Below, in pieces: positions 9,624 through 20,110 of a DNA stretch of 64,000 nucleotides. The stretch covers positions 1-64,000 of the forward strand of contig JADGKB010000040.1 of the NCBI GenBank assembly GCA_027604185.1. Direction: 5' to 3'. Within the stretch, counting starts at the first letter, position 1, and every line of letters begins with the position of its first letter. A program made the position numbers and the translations under genes. Below the pieces are notes generated by a model. It was not told the origin of the DNA and did no database searches. It was given only the letters and a program-made list of their open reading frames with translations. Source of the stretch: Boothiomyces macroporosus. Lineage: Eukaryota > Chytridiomycota > Chytridiomycetes > Rhizophydiales > Terramycetaceae.

Positions 9624-10942
9624 CTAGATCACGTTACTATCTTTGAATGATTGAATTTCGTCATTATCAAAGCCTAGCTCTTGAAGAACCTGTGCGGTAT
9701 GCTCTCCAAGAACTGGGGGTGGGAGTCTAATTGATGGTTTAGTCTCACTGTATTTTACAGGAATACCTGTCAATTTGATATCCCCAGCTGTCGCGTGTTT
9801 TACAGTTTGAATCATTTCGCGGTGAACAACCTGCGGATGTTCAAAAGTTTGTTGGATATTATTCACAGGACCGAATGGAATACCTGAATTTTTAAAAAGC
9901 TGGAGCCATTCTTTTGTACTTTTCAATCTGGTGGACTTTGAAATTTCTGCAGTCTAGGTCAACTAAAACACACCAAGACTTTTCTATTCTTTACTCTGAG
10001 AGCATTGGTTTTATGTTGCTCACTAATGAGATCTTTACGCTTGATGGTGTTGCAGAATTTGATGTATTGTGAATCATTTCCTGCACCTACCACGATTTGC
10101 CCGTCCTTTGTTGGGAATGATTGATAAGGTACTATGGAAGGATGCATGGTACCCCATCTCTTTGCTTCAACTCCTCCAATCAAGTAGCTAGACCCAATGT
10201 TTGCCAATGTGGCAACTTGACTTTCCTACAATGAATCCTGGCTTACTAGTAACGAAACATCTATTTTCTGGCCTTTTCCATTACTTGATCGAGCATATAA
10301 TGCAGCCAAGATGGCGCCTTTAGCATATAATCCCGTTGTTAAATCAATAACCGCAACCCCAACCTTTACTGGTTGTCCATCAGGCTCTCCAGTGATGTGC
10401 ATCATTCCAGCCTCCGCTCTATCATCAATATCGATCTACTCTATAATAACATCATAGCCAGGTCGTTTTGAATAGGGTCCAGTAGGTCCATATCCAGTAA
10501 TTGAACAATAAATAAGCTTTGGGTTGATTTTCTTCAATTCATCATACCCCAACCCCAACCTATCCAATTTCCCAGGCAAGTAGTTTTCAATTAGTACGTC
10601 GCTATTCTGTGCTAGTTTCTTTACAATCTCTAATCCCTGTTCAGTTTTAAAATTGATTGTTATTGATTTTTTGTTGCGATTCACCCCCAGAAAGTACGCA
10701 GATTCTGGTTCGTCTTTTGGGTTGATTGGCTTTGTGTATGGCGGTCCCCATTTGCGAGTGTCATCTCCTGAAGGATGTTCGACTTTGATTACATCTGCGC
10801 TAGAATTAACGAACAAGCACCCAAGATCCCCCAGCATCATGCTGCAGTAAGGCCCAGCGAGAACTCGAGTAAGGTCAAGCACTTTGATGCCGTTTAATGG
10901 GCCGGTGGACTGATATCTCTTTGCAAGTCGTAAAAACTTCAT
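9624..10942 (-). CDS. Class III acyl-CoA:CoA-transferase (CaiB/SUGCT family), mitochondrial
   Basis: Exons 10821-10942, 10440-10799, 10247-10418, 9974-10225 and 9624-9953; introns of 21, 21, 21 and 20 nt; 411 residues. The basic N terminus ([12 protein letters not shown]) looks like a mitochondrial presequence. Family motifs are [20 protein letters not shown], then [15 protein letters not shown] directly after intron 1 (21 nt, stop-free), GVNRNKKSI, the catalytic-Asp segment [12 protein letters not shown] (junction restored), ITGEPDG, and [11 protein letters not shown]. Human SUGCT makes glutaryl-CoA from glutarate; relatives use other dicarboxylic acids, so the substrate is uncertain. The start is 9 bp from the divergent TFB1M-like start. 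Confidence 0.93.
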
Positions 10943-10951
10943 TTGAAAAAA

Positions 10952-11867
10952 ATGACCAAGCTCCCACCAGTTAGTCAGTTGATGAATTTGTTTGGACTAA
11001 AACCAGAAAGAGGATACAGCCAAAACTTTTTGAAATCCACACACATTTCAAACAAATTCGTGGATCAATTATCGTTGAATCCTAATTCATTGGTAGTAGA
11101 AATTGGCCCAGGGCCGGGAATAATTACCCGGAGTATAATAAAGAGAGACTTGCTTAAAGTAATTGGTGTGGAGAAGGACAAGAGATTTGAACCAATATTG
11201 GCGCAGTTGAGCGACTCTTCAAACAACAAATTTGATTATATTTTGGACGATGCAACCAAAGATAAGGATTTATCATTGACAAACAAGATCCTGGACAAAC
11301 TGGGAAACGATATATCAATAGGTAATGTAAATATTGTGGGTAATCTCCCATTTTCAATTGGTGGACACATTTTAGGCCAATACATATACCAGTCACTACA
11401 ATCAGAAGGACTATTCCGATACCCTACTCAAATAAATTTCATGTTTTCAGAGCCCATGGGACGTGTAATCACCCTCTAAACTAGAAACTATTGGATACCA
11501 AAAACAGAACGAAATTCGGAACGTTAGTTAGAACCGCGTTTCTGATTAAAGAGTCTTTTGTAGTTCCTAAAGGGAATTTCAATCCTCAACCGCAAATAGA
11601 TGTAATCGCATTGGAATTTAGACCGCGTCCATCGCCATTCAAAAGTAAGCTGGTCCTGAATTAGATAAGCTTGAAATTGATTATTACGATACCCTGCTTA
11701 AGCACATTTATAGATTCCCAAACAAAAAGGCCAGTTCAACCATGAAAAGGCAATTAGAGTACTTGGAACAAGTTGGAATATCTCCCGAAACGAAACTGAG
11801 TACATTGACCATTTCGTCACTAGTTGAATTATCAAAATTACTAATGGCAAACAACGTTAAATTATAA
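10952..11867 (+). CDS. TFB1M: Mitochondrial rRNA adenine dimethyltransferase / transcription factor B1 type
   Basis: Exons 10952-11464, 11485-11644 and 11665-11867; two 20-nt introns; 291 residues. KsgA/Dim1 motifs are present: YSQNFL, the SAM site [21 protein letters not shown], and the catalytic NLPFSIGG. After intron 1 the frame continues through [20 protein letters not shown]. Proteins of this branch (LPP at the N terminus, QLMNLFGL) methylate two adenines in the small-subunit mitochondrial rRNA. Older literature also links them to transcription. I chose the ATG at 10952 since no upstream ATG is in frame, which leaves 9 bp to the neighbouring start. Confidence 0.93.
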
Positions 11868-11873
11868 TACAAT

Positions 11874-12453
11874 TCATTGAAATTTTATACCTATTTCGCT
11901 TCCAGTAGCATTAAAGATAGTTGCCTTTCCTTGCTTCACCAAAACGTTTAATGCTTTCATTATTACTTGCTCGTCCGCTTCGTGGAATTCTATTTGAGAC
12001 AAATCTAACCTTCTCCAATACTATCATCAGAGTGAACTATCTCGTAAAGCGTGCAAACTGATCCAGTCTTTCCGCAAGCAAAGATCAACAATTAGAAATT
12101 TAGTACCCAGTTGTATATCAACGTCGCCCATTCCTCTGGTGTATTCCAGTAAATGTAACATTTGGAGCGATCCTTTTCCCATTGTGCTCGTCCTTGTGAA
12201 CAAAGTGCGTCTAATACCAACGTAATTGTTTCCGGATTCAAGCTGCGGTTTAATTCCCTGTTTGTAAATGGATCCAGTTGTGGATTAACAGTGAAAGAGA
12301 ATATACGGCTGTGCTTGCAATAACTCTTTAAGAGCTCACACCATAGTTCCAGTTGTTTACTCCATACATCCGCATTGGGCTGTTTCCTAGAATCAAATCA
12401 GAGTACGTAAAGAATGGCTTGAAATTGTAGTGAGGAGGATATTCAAAATTCAT
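11874..12453 (-). CDS. VPS25: ESCRT-II subunit VPS25
   Basis: Exons 12407-12453, 12107-12386, 12010-12088 and 11874-11989 give 173 residues, close to the family length of about 176. The N terminus FEYPPHYNFKPFFT and the segment YWNTPEEWATLIYNW match VPS25, and winged helices continue through TGSVCTLYEIV and DEQVIMKALNVL to GSEIGIKF. Introns 1 and 3 are 20-nt GT-AG. The second intron begins at 12106 but has no AG where the frame needs it. An 18-nt (12089-12106) or 21-nt removal ending in TG keeps frame and alignment. The only canonical alternative is a 39-nt intron that would delete seven residues. ESCRT-II sorts ubiquitinated cargo at endosomes. Confidence 0.93.
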
Positions 12454-12497
12454 GTGGATTGGAAAAAGTTAAAAAATTCAAGTTTATTGGTTTCTGC

Positions 12498-14557
12498 TTA
12501 AACATACATTTTTTCGATATCGTCCTTGTAATGAGAGACAATATCTTTGCGCTTTAGTTTCTGAGCAGCAGTAAGCATTCCGTTTTCTGGGGTCCATTCA
12601 TCATGTAAAATGGTAAAATACTTCAAGACTTCAGCGCCTTGGAAATTGGCACGCTTTGCACAGTCTGCCAAGTCATTTCCAACTGCTTTGATGACTGCTG
12701 GATTAGAATAATCTTTCTTTGGAACACCTAATTCAGTAGCAAGTTGATCCATTGCTGGACCATTTGGTACAATCAAAGCCACAATGTGGGATTTAGAAGG
12801 ATCTGCAACTACACAAATGTTCATCACATAGTGTGAAGATTTATACTGGGCCTCCAACTTTTCTAACGCGACATATTCTCCATGAGCAAGCTTGACCAAG
12901 TTTTTAACCCGATCAATAATTTTCAAGTTGCCATCTGGTAGCCATTCACCTACATCCCCAGTTTTCAACCAACCGTCTTCAGTTATAGTTTCGGCAGTTA
13001 ATTGTGGGTTTTTAAAATATCCAGAAGTGATACTAGCTCCACGTGCCCAAATTTCACCTCTTGGAGGATTTCCATGAGGATCATAGTCATTCGCAGCCAC
13101 CAATTTCAATTCGGTGCAAGTGAATGGTGCTCCAACATTTCCATATTGCCCTTTTTGACTCATATTCTGAATTCCAAGGGCTCCACCGCTTTCTGTCATT
13201 CCATATCCATTAACAATATGACACAATGCGACGGTCAGGAATTCATGTGTTTCTGCAGCGATTGGGGCACCTCCGCTTAATGCTAAACGTAGTCTTCCAC
13301 CAGTGCTTTCTGCAATCTTTCCAAAAATTGAAGAATCCAAAAATGAGTGTGGTAAGCCTATACTCATAAGATTCTTTTTCAATGCAAAAGCACTATTGAA
13401 CAAGAACTTTACAAATGGTGATTGAGAGTTTAGTTTTGCCATTATTCCTTTCTTGATAGTTTCCCAAACTGAAGGAACCCCTGCCATTACAGTTGGTCTC
13501 AATTCCCTGATATCCCCCTTGCAATTTCTAACTGATGCATCTGTTAAGGTTTTTGGTGAGCCATATCCAATAGTAACTCCAGTGTACATGCATAATGTTT
13601 CAACCAAGAATTCTAAAACGTGTGCCAATGGAAGATAAGCCAAGTAAGTATCTTGGGGAGAGAAAGTGTCTCCAAATAGACCAATAATACCAGCAACTAA
13701 TGATTAATCAAATATTACTTCCAGCAACTACGTTGGCGTGAGACAGCATTACACCCTTTGGATTTCCAGTAGAGCCTGATGTATACATAATGCAACACAA
13801 ATCCTCAGCTTTTGGAGGATTTGTAGCAATCATATTTTCTTTGCCTAGCTGTTGAACTTGATCCATCGAGTACAATTTTACATTTGGACACTCGGATTCG
13901 AAACTTGAAACAACAGATTCAAACTCGGAGCTGACATTTCCGACATAAATCACATTCTTTAGAGTAGGTACTCCAGCGATAACCTTTTTGAGCATTGGCA
14001 ACAAATCCGGTTGAGTAACAATAGTGGAGCATTCACCTTCATCCAATGCGAATTTCAAACCATCAGCACCAAGGTTATCGTAGGAAGTAGAGATGCAAAT
14101 GTTTTGAGAGTAGCAGGCGTGTGTCATTGTCATCCAGTTGTGTCTAGATTAGCTACACTTACGAAGTAGAAGCAAAGATGTTGACAATATCCTTTTCCTT
14201 TAACCCAATCTTGATCAATCCGGCTCCAATCTCAACCACTTTTTGCTGCACTTGGGTGTAATTGACAAACTTGTATTCAGAGAGTTCAAAGTACTTCCAT
14301 GTCTTGACTTCGACTTTTTCGATTCCGTTTACAACTTTCTTTACTTCTTTATCTTCAGAATGAATAGAAATCACATCGCGATAACCAAACAGTGGTGAGT
14401 CTGGATACTTTTTAGATGCGTGTAACAAGATGTCGTGAACGGTAGATACAGATGGATGGGGTTTTACTGAAAGCGGTTCGCCTTTTGGTAATTGAGCTGC
14501 TCGTCTAGGAATACCAGCAGTTGCTGTCTTTTCGCCCACTTCATAAGTAGTTAACAT
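12498..14557 (-). CDS. Long-chain acyl-CoA synthetase (FAA/ACSL type)
   Basis: Exons 14163-14557, 13719-14143 and 12498-13696 with introns of 19 and 22 nt, 672 residues. AMP-binding motifs are clear: YTSGSTGNPKGVM near residue 240, GYGMTESGG near 430, TGDVGEWLPDGNLKIIDR near 520 and the C-terminal WTPENGMLTAAQKLKR, which is typical of yeast Faa1/Faa4 and animal ACSL. The enzyme activates long fatty acids with ATP and CoA for beta-oxidation or lipid synthesis. No membrane anchor is obvious. The C terminus KMYV is not a peroxisomal signal. Confidence 0.96.
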
Positions 14558-15289
14558 TTTAATTTTGTCAAATTTCCTCCGCTAATTTTGTGGAGCCACT
14601 CGCTTAATTACGGCCATTGGGATCAATTGGGTCATACGAGTACAGCAAAGATTGTGACCGTTTTTACAAAAGACAATATGCTAGGCGGTCTAGGACTGTA
14701 TCCAATCATGGAGGTAAGGCAATCATCTGGGATGAACCCCTGGGCAATTAAATACTTTAGATTTCAACTAAATGAAATGTTTCGTGTGGTCGTTCGCTGC
14801 CTAATGATTCTAATCGGAGAAACAATTGTCTCCCCCAGATGAATGCATCCAATTATTTCTTTCATTCAGACTGCCATTGGTGAACTCTGTCATTAGATGA
14901 GTAATTGAGGATAGTAATGTGCCCACCCGCCCAATCGCTGTTAACAGGAACTACCAATTGTTTGAAGCCCAATAGAAAGCAGATTTGTCAACCATCATTT
15001 GACAAGCATTAGTCGTCATATGTATAAAAAATCAGTCCTTCAGTATTCTGCAACCAAGATCGCATAAGTAGCACACTGGGACCTGCCAAGTACGGTTACT
15101 TGAATTAGCAAGTGGATGTAGCTTATTTGTGTTATCATGGACACCAATTGGCATGCGGTTTCCAACCAATATCTCCAGTCTTTCAGGAGCAGTAATGCGA
15201 TACTCTAGCCGCATCTATTAATGGAGAGATCATGCCTCGCCATTACTCTTCAAAATGCTCCAAAAGATTTTCATTTTTTTCAATCAGAA
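14558..15289. other. Long intergenic region upstream of the acyl-CoA synthetase and NDUFC2-like genes
   Basis: 730 bp with no recognised gene, one of the largest gaps in a very compact region. It holds a TATAAAAAA at about 15020. A 60-codon minus frame (15032-15214) looks protein-like but matches nothing I know. A non-coding RNA is possible, but I found no tRNA, U-snRNA or SRP motif. Confidence 0.4.
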
Positions 15290-15603
15290 ATGCCAGCTCA
15301 ACTCTTATTACCAGCCAACAACTTAGGAAAGGAAAAAACCAAATTTCAAATCGCACAAGAACTAGGACTCTGGGGGCTTACCGGAGCACTTGTACATACC
15401 TTTGCATTAGGAATCCAAAACAAACCAGTTTTAAAAAGTATTTTATTTTAATTGTAGGACCACAATTGCATTTCGTATGGGCTGCAGTGTTTGTCGGAAT
15501 AGGTTATGGAGCTATACAGTTTGAAGATCATTATATGAAGAAATTGGAAATGAAGCGCGATTTGTTGGTGAAGAGGAGAATGCAAAGACTCGCTGCTGAA
15601 TAA
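15290..15603 (+). CDS. Small two-helix membrane protein, NDUFC2/NUXM-like complex I subunit
   Basis: Exons 15290-15437 and 15458-15603 around a 20-nt intron, 97 residues. Two hydrophobic helices (LGLWGLTGALVHTFALGI and FVWAAVFVGIGYGAI) are joined by NKPVLKRPQLH. They are followed by a charged C-terminal helix EDHYMKKLEMKRDLLVKRR. The arrangement helix, short polar loop with KP, helix, then ED-Y and a long basic helix resembles NDUFC2 of mammalian complex I and the fungal NUXM subunit. This is a similarity of layout recalled from the families, not a computed match. The start MPAQLLLPA was preferred over an upstream in-frame ATG. Confidence 0.6.
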
Positions 15604-15783
15604 ATCTATATATGAATTACCAGTTTTCTTTCTTGGATAGCGATTTAGGATTTTTGGATGAACTACACTGGTAGGAATAGCCGCCTATTCGATGAGAGCT
15701 GTATGAATAATGTATTTCGCTCTTTGTTTACAATCTTGTCTTTTGTGAGTTGGAATTTGAAAAATCCTTTTTTGCAAATCTTA

Positions 15784-16631
15784 ATGTCAGTTGACGAAGG
15801 ACGATTTGTAGACGTATGGGCTTCAAATCTGGAACAAGAGATGCACAAGATTAGATTAATAATTGAAAAGTATCCTTACGTAGCAATGGTCAGTATTCAA
15901 TAATCCTAGGATACAGAATTTCCTGGTGTTGTCGCAAGACCAATTGGAAATTTCCGAAACTCTGCAGATTATCACTTCCAAACACTAAGGTGCAATGTAG
16001 ACTTGCTAAAGATCATACAGCTGGGATTGACTTTTTCTAATCAGTTTGGAGAGTTGCCTGAAGGAGTCTATACTTGGCAGTTTAACTTTCAGTTCAATCT
16101 TAATGACGATATGTATGCGCAGAATTCTATAGAATTACTGACAAAGAGTGGGATTGATTTCAAGAAGCATGAGGAGTACGGGATAGATGTGGAACATTTT
16201 GGCGAACTATTGATCAGCTCTGGGTTAGTTTTGTCACCAGAAATTAAATGGATTTCATTTCACAGGTTAGTTCTATTAATACTAGCGGATATGATTTTGG
16301 ATATCTGTTGAAACTATCTACTTGTTTGCCTTTGCCAGCCGATGAAACTGAATTCTTTGAATATTTGAAATTGTACTTTCCTTGTATTTACGATATTAAA
16401 TTCATGATGAAGAGTTGTAAAAGTCTGCGAGGTGGTTTACAGGATGTTGCGGATGATCTCCAAGTAGATTTGTATTTACAATAGATTCCTAGGATAGGAC
16501 CACAACATCAAGCCGGTAGTGATAGCTTGCTAACAGCCCTGACGTTTTTCAAGATGAAGCAAGTCTTTTTCGAAGATTACATTGATGACGATCTATATTG
16601 TGGATATCTATTTGGATTAGCAAATTCGTAA
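15784..16631 (+). CDS. POP2: CCR4-NOT deadenylase POP2/CAF1
   Basis: Exons 15784-15888, 15910-16265, 16286-16463 and 16485-16631; introns of 21, 20 and 21 nt; 261 residues. The DEDD nuclease residues are all visible: MDTEFPG (created by intron 1 removal), the middle Asp in YDFGYLLK (after intron 2), and GPQHQAGSDSLLT (after intron 3). VDVWASNLEQEM and TWQFNFQFNL match CNOT7/CAF1. It shortens poly(A) tails within CCR4-NOT. With PAN3 at 44.7-46.9 kb the window holds parts of both major deadenylase complexes. Confidence 0.97.
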
Positions 16632-16661
16632 TAAAACCAACTCTCCATTATCATGAATTTA

Positions 16662-17292
16662 TTATATATAAACAGGTGGCTTCTCTTGTTTGTTTCTCTG
16701 CAGACGAGTGTACATCCACTCTACAGCTTCCTTTACTCCATCCCTAACGTTACTTTTAGAGTACCCATTGAGCGCAGACACGCACAGCACTTTACTATCT
16801 CTCGCTTCAAGCGCAACAGCAATCTGGTTGAATATTTCCTGAATTTCTTGCAACTTCAAAGCGCCCTTTACGTCTTGCTTGTTGGCCAGCATTAGCACTG
16901 GAACTCCCTCCACAATATTATTGTTTATGACTTTTTCTACATTATAATAGGGTACCTAGAGTTACTTTACACTCTTCAATTCGCTCTCTATCAGTTGAAT
17001 CAACGACAAACATGATTGCGTGGCATTCATGGTAATACTTTTCCCATATACTCTGTAATTGCTTTTGTCCTCCCAAATCCCAGAAATTTATCCGGCACGA
17101 ATGTACATTTACTTTGCCCACATTCAGTCCAACTGTGGGAGCTATTTGCTGCATAGGTTTCTGCTTGTTGTATATGAATTTGATACGCTCAAGCAGGGTG
17201 GTTTTACCCGCGTTATCCAGCCCCAATATGATTACAAAAAATTGTTCTTTTTGTGTGTATTGCTGATAGAACCCGTGTAGCAAGGTATACAT
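16662..17292 (-). CDS. ARL3: Golgi ARF-like GTPase ARL3/ARFRP1
   Basis: Exons 16956-17292, 16765-16936 and 16662-16743 with introns of 19 and 21 nt, 196 residues. G motifs are GLDNAGKT, the switch-I Thr in PTVGLNVG, WDLGGQ, ANKQD and SALNGDG. SALNGDG is formed only when the 21-nt stop-free intron 16744-16764 is removed. The N terminus MYTLLHGFYQQYTQKEQF lacks the Gly2 myristoylation site. It matches yeast Arl3/human ARFRP1, which are N-acetylated and recruit Arl1 to the trans-Golgi. Start codon 32 bp from the divergent zinc-ribbon gene. Confidence 0.96.
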
Positions 17293-17324
17293 TTTTTAGA
17301 TTTTGGAATTTAAAAATTTCACTC

Positions 17325-18281
17325 ATGACTACTGAAACTGATCGGGATTTGGCGATTAAGCGAATAGGAGAATATTTGCTCAAGGGATGGGTGCTGACCG
17401 ACGTTCCATGTAGAAACTGCCAGGTACCAACCTTGCGCACAAAGGACAAGTCGCAGGTAGATTTTTGTACTCTGTGTGATTTGCCATCGGAAATTATTCA
17501 AAAGAATGACATTGACGATAGTCTGCTAAAAAAGAAGGAATTGGAATACAAAAGAGTGTTGGATATGGAATTGAATGAACCTAAAAAAGAAACCAAGAAC
17601 GTTAGCGAGTTGCTTGGAAAGTACTTGCTCAAAGGATGGACCATGATGCAAGAGTGCTGCGATACTTGCGAAGGGGTATATTTTCGGCTGATCTAGGTAC
17701 CGTACATGAGAAACAAAAAGAAAGAGCTGTACTGTGTTTCTTGTGAAAAATACAAAAAGGAAGACTCTCCAGCTCAGGACGCTGTAAAAGAAAATGTTCA
17801 ATCTGTAGAGCTTCAGAATGCAAAAACTGCACAGGTAGCTGCGAATGCAGATCTAAAGATGCAAGATCCGCAGTCGCTAGGACAGAAAAAGAACGACCCA
17901 AGTAACTTGATGGGGCAACTCTTGATTCAAGGATGGACAATGCTGGATTCATGTTGCAAAGAATGCAATGTACCACTAATGAAAAAAGGAAATGAAAATT
18001 TATGTGTTTCTTGCAACAAGAAAATACAAGAGGAAGACATGGATTTGCAAGAGCTAGAATTGGAGATGCCAGCATACAAAAGTAAAACCGTCATGCCATC
18101 TGAAACACCTTTGGTAGAACGTGTTGCCAAAAGGGTAAAAACAGAAGATATTCTGTTGGAAAAAATTGAAGAACTTGGCGCTCGCCTGACTAAAACAACT
18201 CGAGCGGATGAAATCATCGAAACTTGTAAAGCTATTGAATCCTGTGCTTCTGCTATTAACTCGCTAAGAAATTTAAAATAA
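17325..18281 (+). CDS. Protein with three ZNRD2/SSSCA1-type zinc ribbons
   Basis: Exons 17325-17675 and 17697-18281 around a 21-nt intron, 311 residues. Three copies of the autoantigen p27 (UPF0148) motif are seen: LLKGWVLTDVPCRNC...CTLC near residue 23, LLKGWTMMQECCDTC...CVSC near 100 and LIQGWTMLDSCCKEC...CVSC near 200. The intron lies in the second ribbon. A helical charged C terminus ends with KAIESCASAINSLRNLK. Animal ZNRD2 has a single ribbon and is linked to mitosis and tankyrase. The function of multi-ribbon versions is unknown to me. Confidence 0.9.
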
Positions 18282-18361
18282 AATTCCAATAATTTTTTTT
18301 TGCTGCGCCACTAACCTTTGAAGACCAAAAAAAGATACAAAACTTTGCTTAATGGAAGCAG

Positions 18362-20053
18362 ATGGACAGCTCAAAAAACGAAACTTTTGTTGTCTCTATG
18401 ATTAATGATTCGGGCAACAACCATGGAAATCTCTTGACTCAACGGTCCTTTGCAAATTCACAAACCACTGCAGTTCAAGCTGAATCGCAAGCTCTTCTCA
18501 ATGATGATGAAATTGATATCAAAGTAGCCCAGTGTTTCTGCTGTTACAAGAAAACCGGGTTGACTCTCATTTCTCAATTGAAGCCGAAAATTGTGAAGTT
18601 ATTGCAAAACGACTATGGGGAATCTAATGTTCATCCAAACTCTTATGTTTGCAGTCACCATTTGACGAAAGCGATGCAAGACCGAGTTGATGCTTTATTG
18701 GAAGAAGACAAGCATCAAATTTCAAAGTTGCAGGAAGATGCAATGCGCAATTTGGAGCAGTATGAATTGGACGAAAAGAATTGGAAAGAAAAGTTTGAAA
18801 TTAAAGGCAGTTTTGGTGAACGAGCTGCTGACTTTGTTGCTGCATTTGGTGGCTCCTGGCCTTTCTTGGGTTACTTGCTTCTCTTTTTATTGACTTGGGC
18901 AATAATCAATCTCCTACTTGGAGACAAGGCTTGGGATCCTTATCCATTCATTCTACTCAATCTATTTCTGTCGATGTTGGCTGCTACTCAAGCACCTATC
19001 ATTATGATGTCTCAAAACAGACAAGCTGCAATTGACAGACTGCAAAATGACTTTGTTAGTAAATCCAATCTTCGCAATGAACATCAAACCAGACATGTAG
19101 ACGCAAAATTGGATTATTTGATTTCTTATCAATGGAAGCGTTTATTGGAAATTCAGGAAATGCAGACCAATATGATGGAAGTCCATTTTAAAAATACAAA
19201 GAAAAAGAAGGGTTTAATCAAAATTACTGATGTTAAACCAAGCCCGTCAATTGAAAACGAAGTTATTTCTCGAGAAACGGAATATGACCCTCTCACTAAT
19301 GCCTTGCTTAAAAGTGTTGTAACTGGCGAAAGTCCTTGCGAATTCATCTTTTCCCATTGGCATCAAGACGGTGACAACTTTTCTGGTCATATTGACGAAA
19401 TTGCTCTAACTAGAGACGAACAAGGGAGTGTTACACTAATCAAATTCAAACTCACCTTTGGTACCATCAAGGCCACTCTTGATGATATCTTTTCCGGTGA
19501 AGGTACTGTTACACTTCGCAATGACTTTAACGTTCCAGAAATGGATCCTTTGGGTGAATTTTCCGGATTTAAAATCCCAATCAACAATCAAATGGTTTCA
19601 ATTACTAATGGTGAATTCCCTCCACGTTACAAGCCAGTCTTTTCAAGGGTTCGCGAAGATCGTATTAATGACATTTGGAAAACCCATATTGACCATATCT
19701 ATCTTTCTTATGTACCTCCCCCGCAATTTGCTACAATTACTGTTCCTAAATTCAAGTCCTTGGCTTTGAATCTCACGTTGTATCCTGAAATTGATACCGA
19801 AGGATGGAACATTTATGCCTACAAACACAAAGAAGGCGAATCTGATGATATTCTCAAAGAGGTATTGACTCGACCATTATCCGATGGATGGCAGCATATT
19901 GTCAACTTGAAGGACGAAGACAATGAAGAAACTATTCAAAACGATGTTATTGCCAAGAAACCCATTAACCTTAACGTTGGAAGTCTTGAGGCGGGCACAT
20001 ACACATTTATTTGCGACGACGGCAGAGTTGCTTATCATGGAACTTTTGAATAA
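18362..20053 (+). CDS. Bacterial-type DUF1003 membrane protein with an extra C-terminal domain
   Basis: Intronless, 563 residues. After a low-complexity N terminus comes a Cys pair (CFCC) and VHPNSYVCSHHL. A helical segment follows, then the DUF1003 core FGERAADFVAAFGGSWPF, two membrane helices and DPYPFILLNLFLSMLAATQAPIIMMSQNRQ. This whole block (about 55-260) reads like bacterial DUF1003 proteins, including their Cys-rich N-terminal part. The last 280 residues are beta-rich with FIFSHWHQDGDNFSGHIDEIAL and WQHIVNLKDED, and I do not recognise them. The bacterial character and lack of introns in 1.7 kb suggest horizontal transfer followed by fusion or extension. Function unknown. Confidence 0.88.
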   Translation: MDSSKNETFVVSMINDSGNNHGNLLTQRSFANSQTTAVQAESQALLNDDEIDIKVAQCFCCYKKTGLTLISQLKPKIVKLLQNDYGESNVHPNSYVCSHHLTKAMQDRVDALLEEDKHQISKLQEDAMRNLEQYELDEKNWKEKFEIKGSFGERAADFVAAFGGSWPFLGYLLLFLLTWAIINLLLGDKAWDPYPFILLNLFLSMLAATQAPIIMMSQNRQAAIDRLQNDFVSKSNLRNEHQTRHVDAKLDYLISYQWKRLLEIQEMQTNMMEVHFKNTKKKKGLIKITDVKPSPSIENEVISRETEYDPLTNALLKSVVTGESPCEFIFSHWHQDGDNFSGHIDEIALTRDEQGSVTLIKFKLTFGTIKATLDDIFSGEGTVTLRNDFNVPEMDPLGEFSGFKIPINNQMVSITNGEFPPRYKPVFSRVREDRINDIWKTHIDHIYLSYVPPPQFATITVPKFKSLALNLTLYPEIDTEGWNIYAYKHKEGESDDILKEVLTRPLSDGWQHIVNLKDEDNEETIQNDVIAKKPINLNVGSLEAGTYTFICDDGRVAYHGTFE

Positions 20054-20110
20054 AGAAACTCGTTTGATTCTCATTGTTGTATTCTTGAGCCACCAGAAAT
20101 TTCTTTTAAA

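Noticed and set aside
15032..15214. 60-codon minus-strand frame with protein-like composition
   Set aside because: No family, no splice-linked neighbour exon and no promoter evidence.
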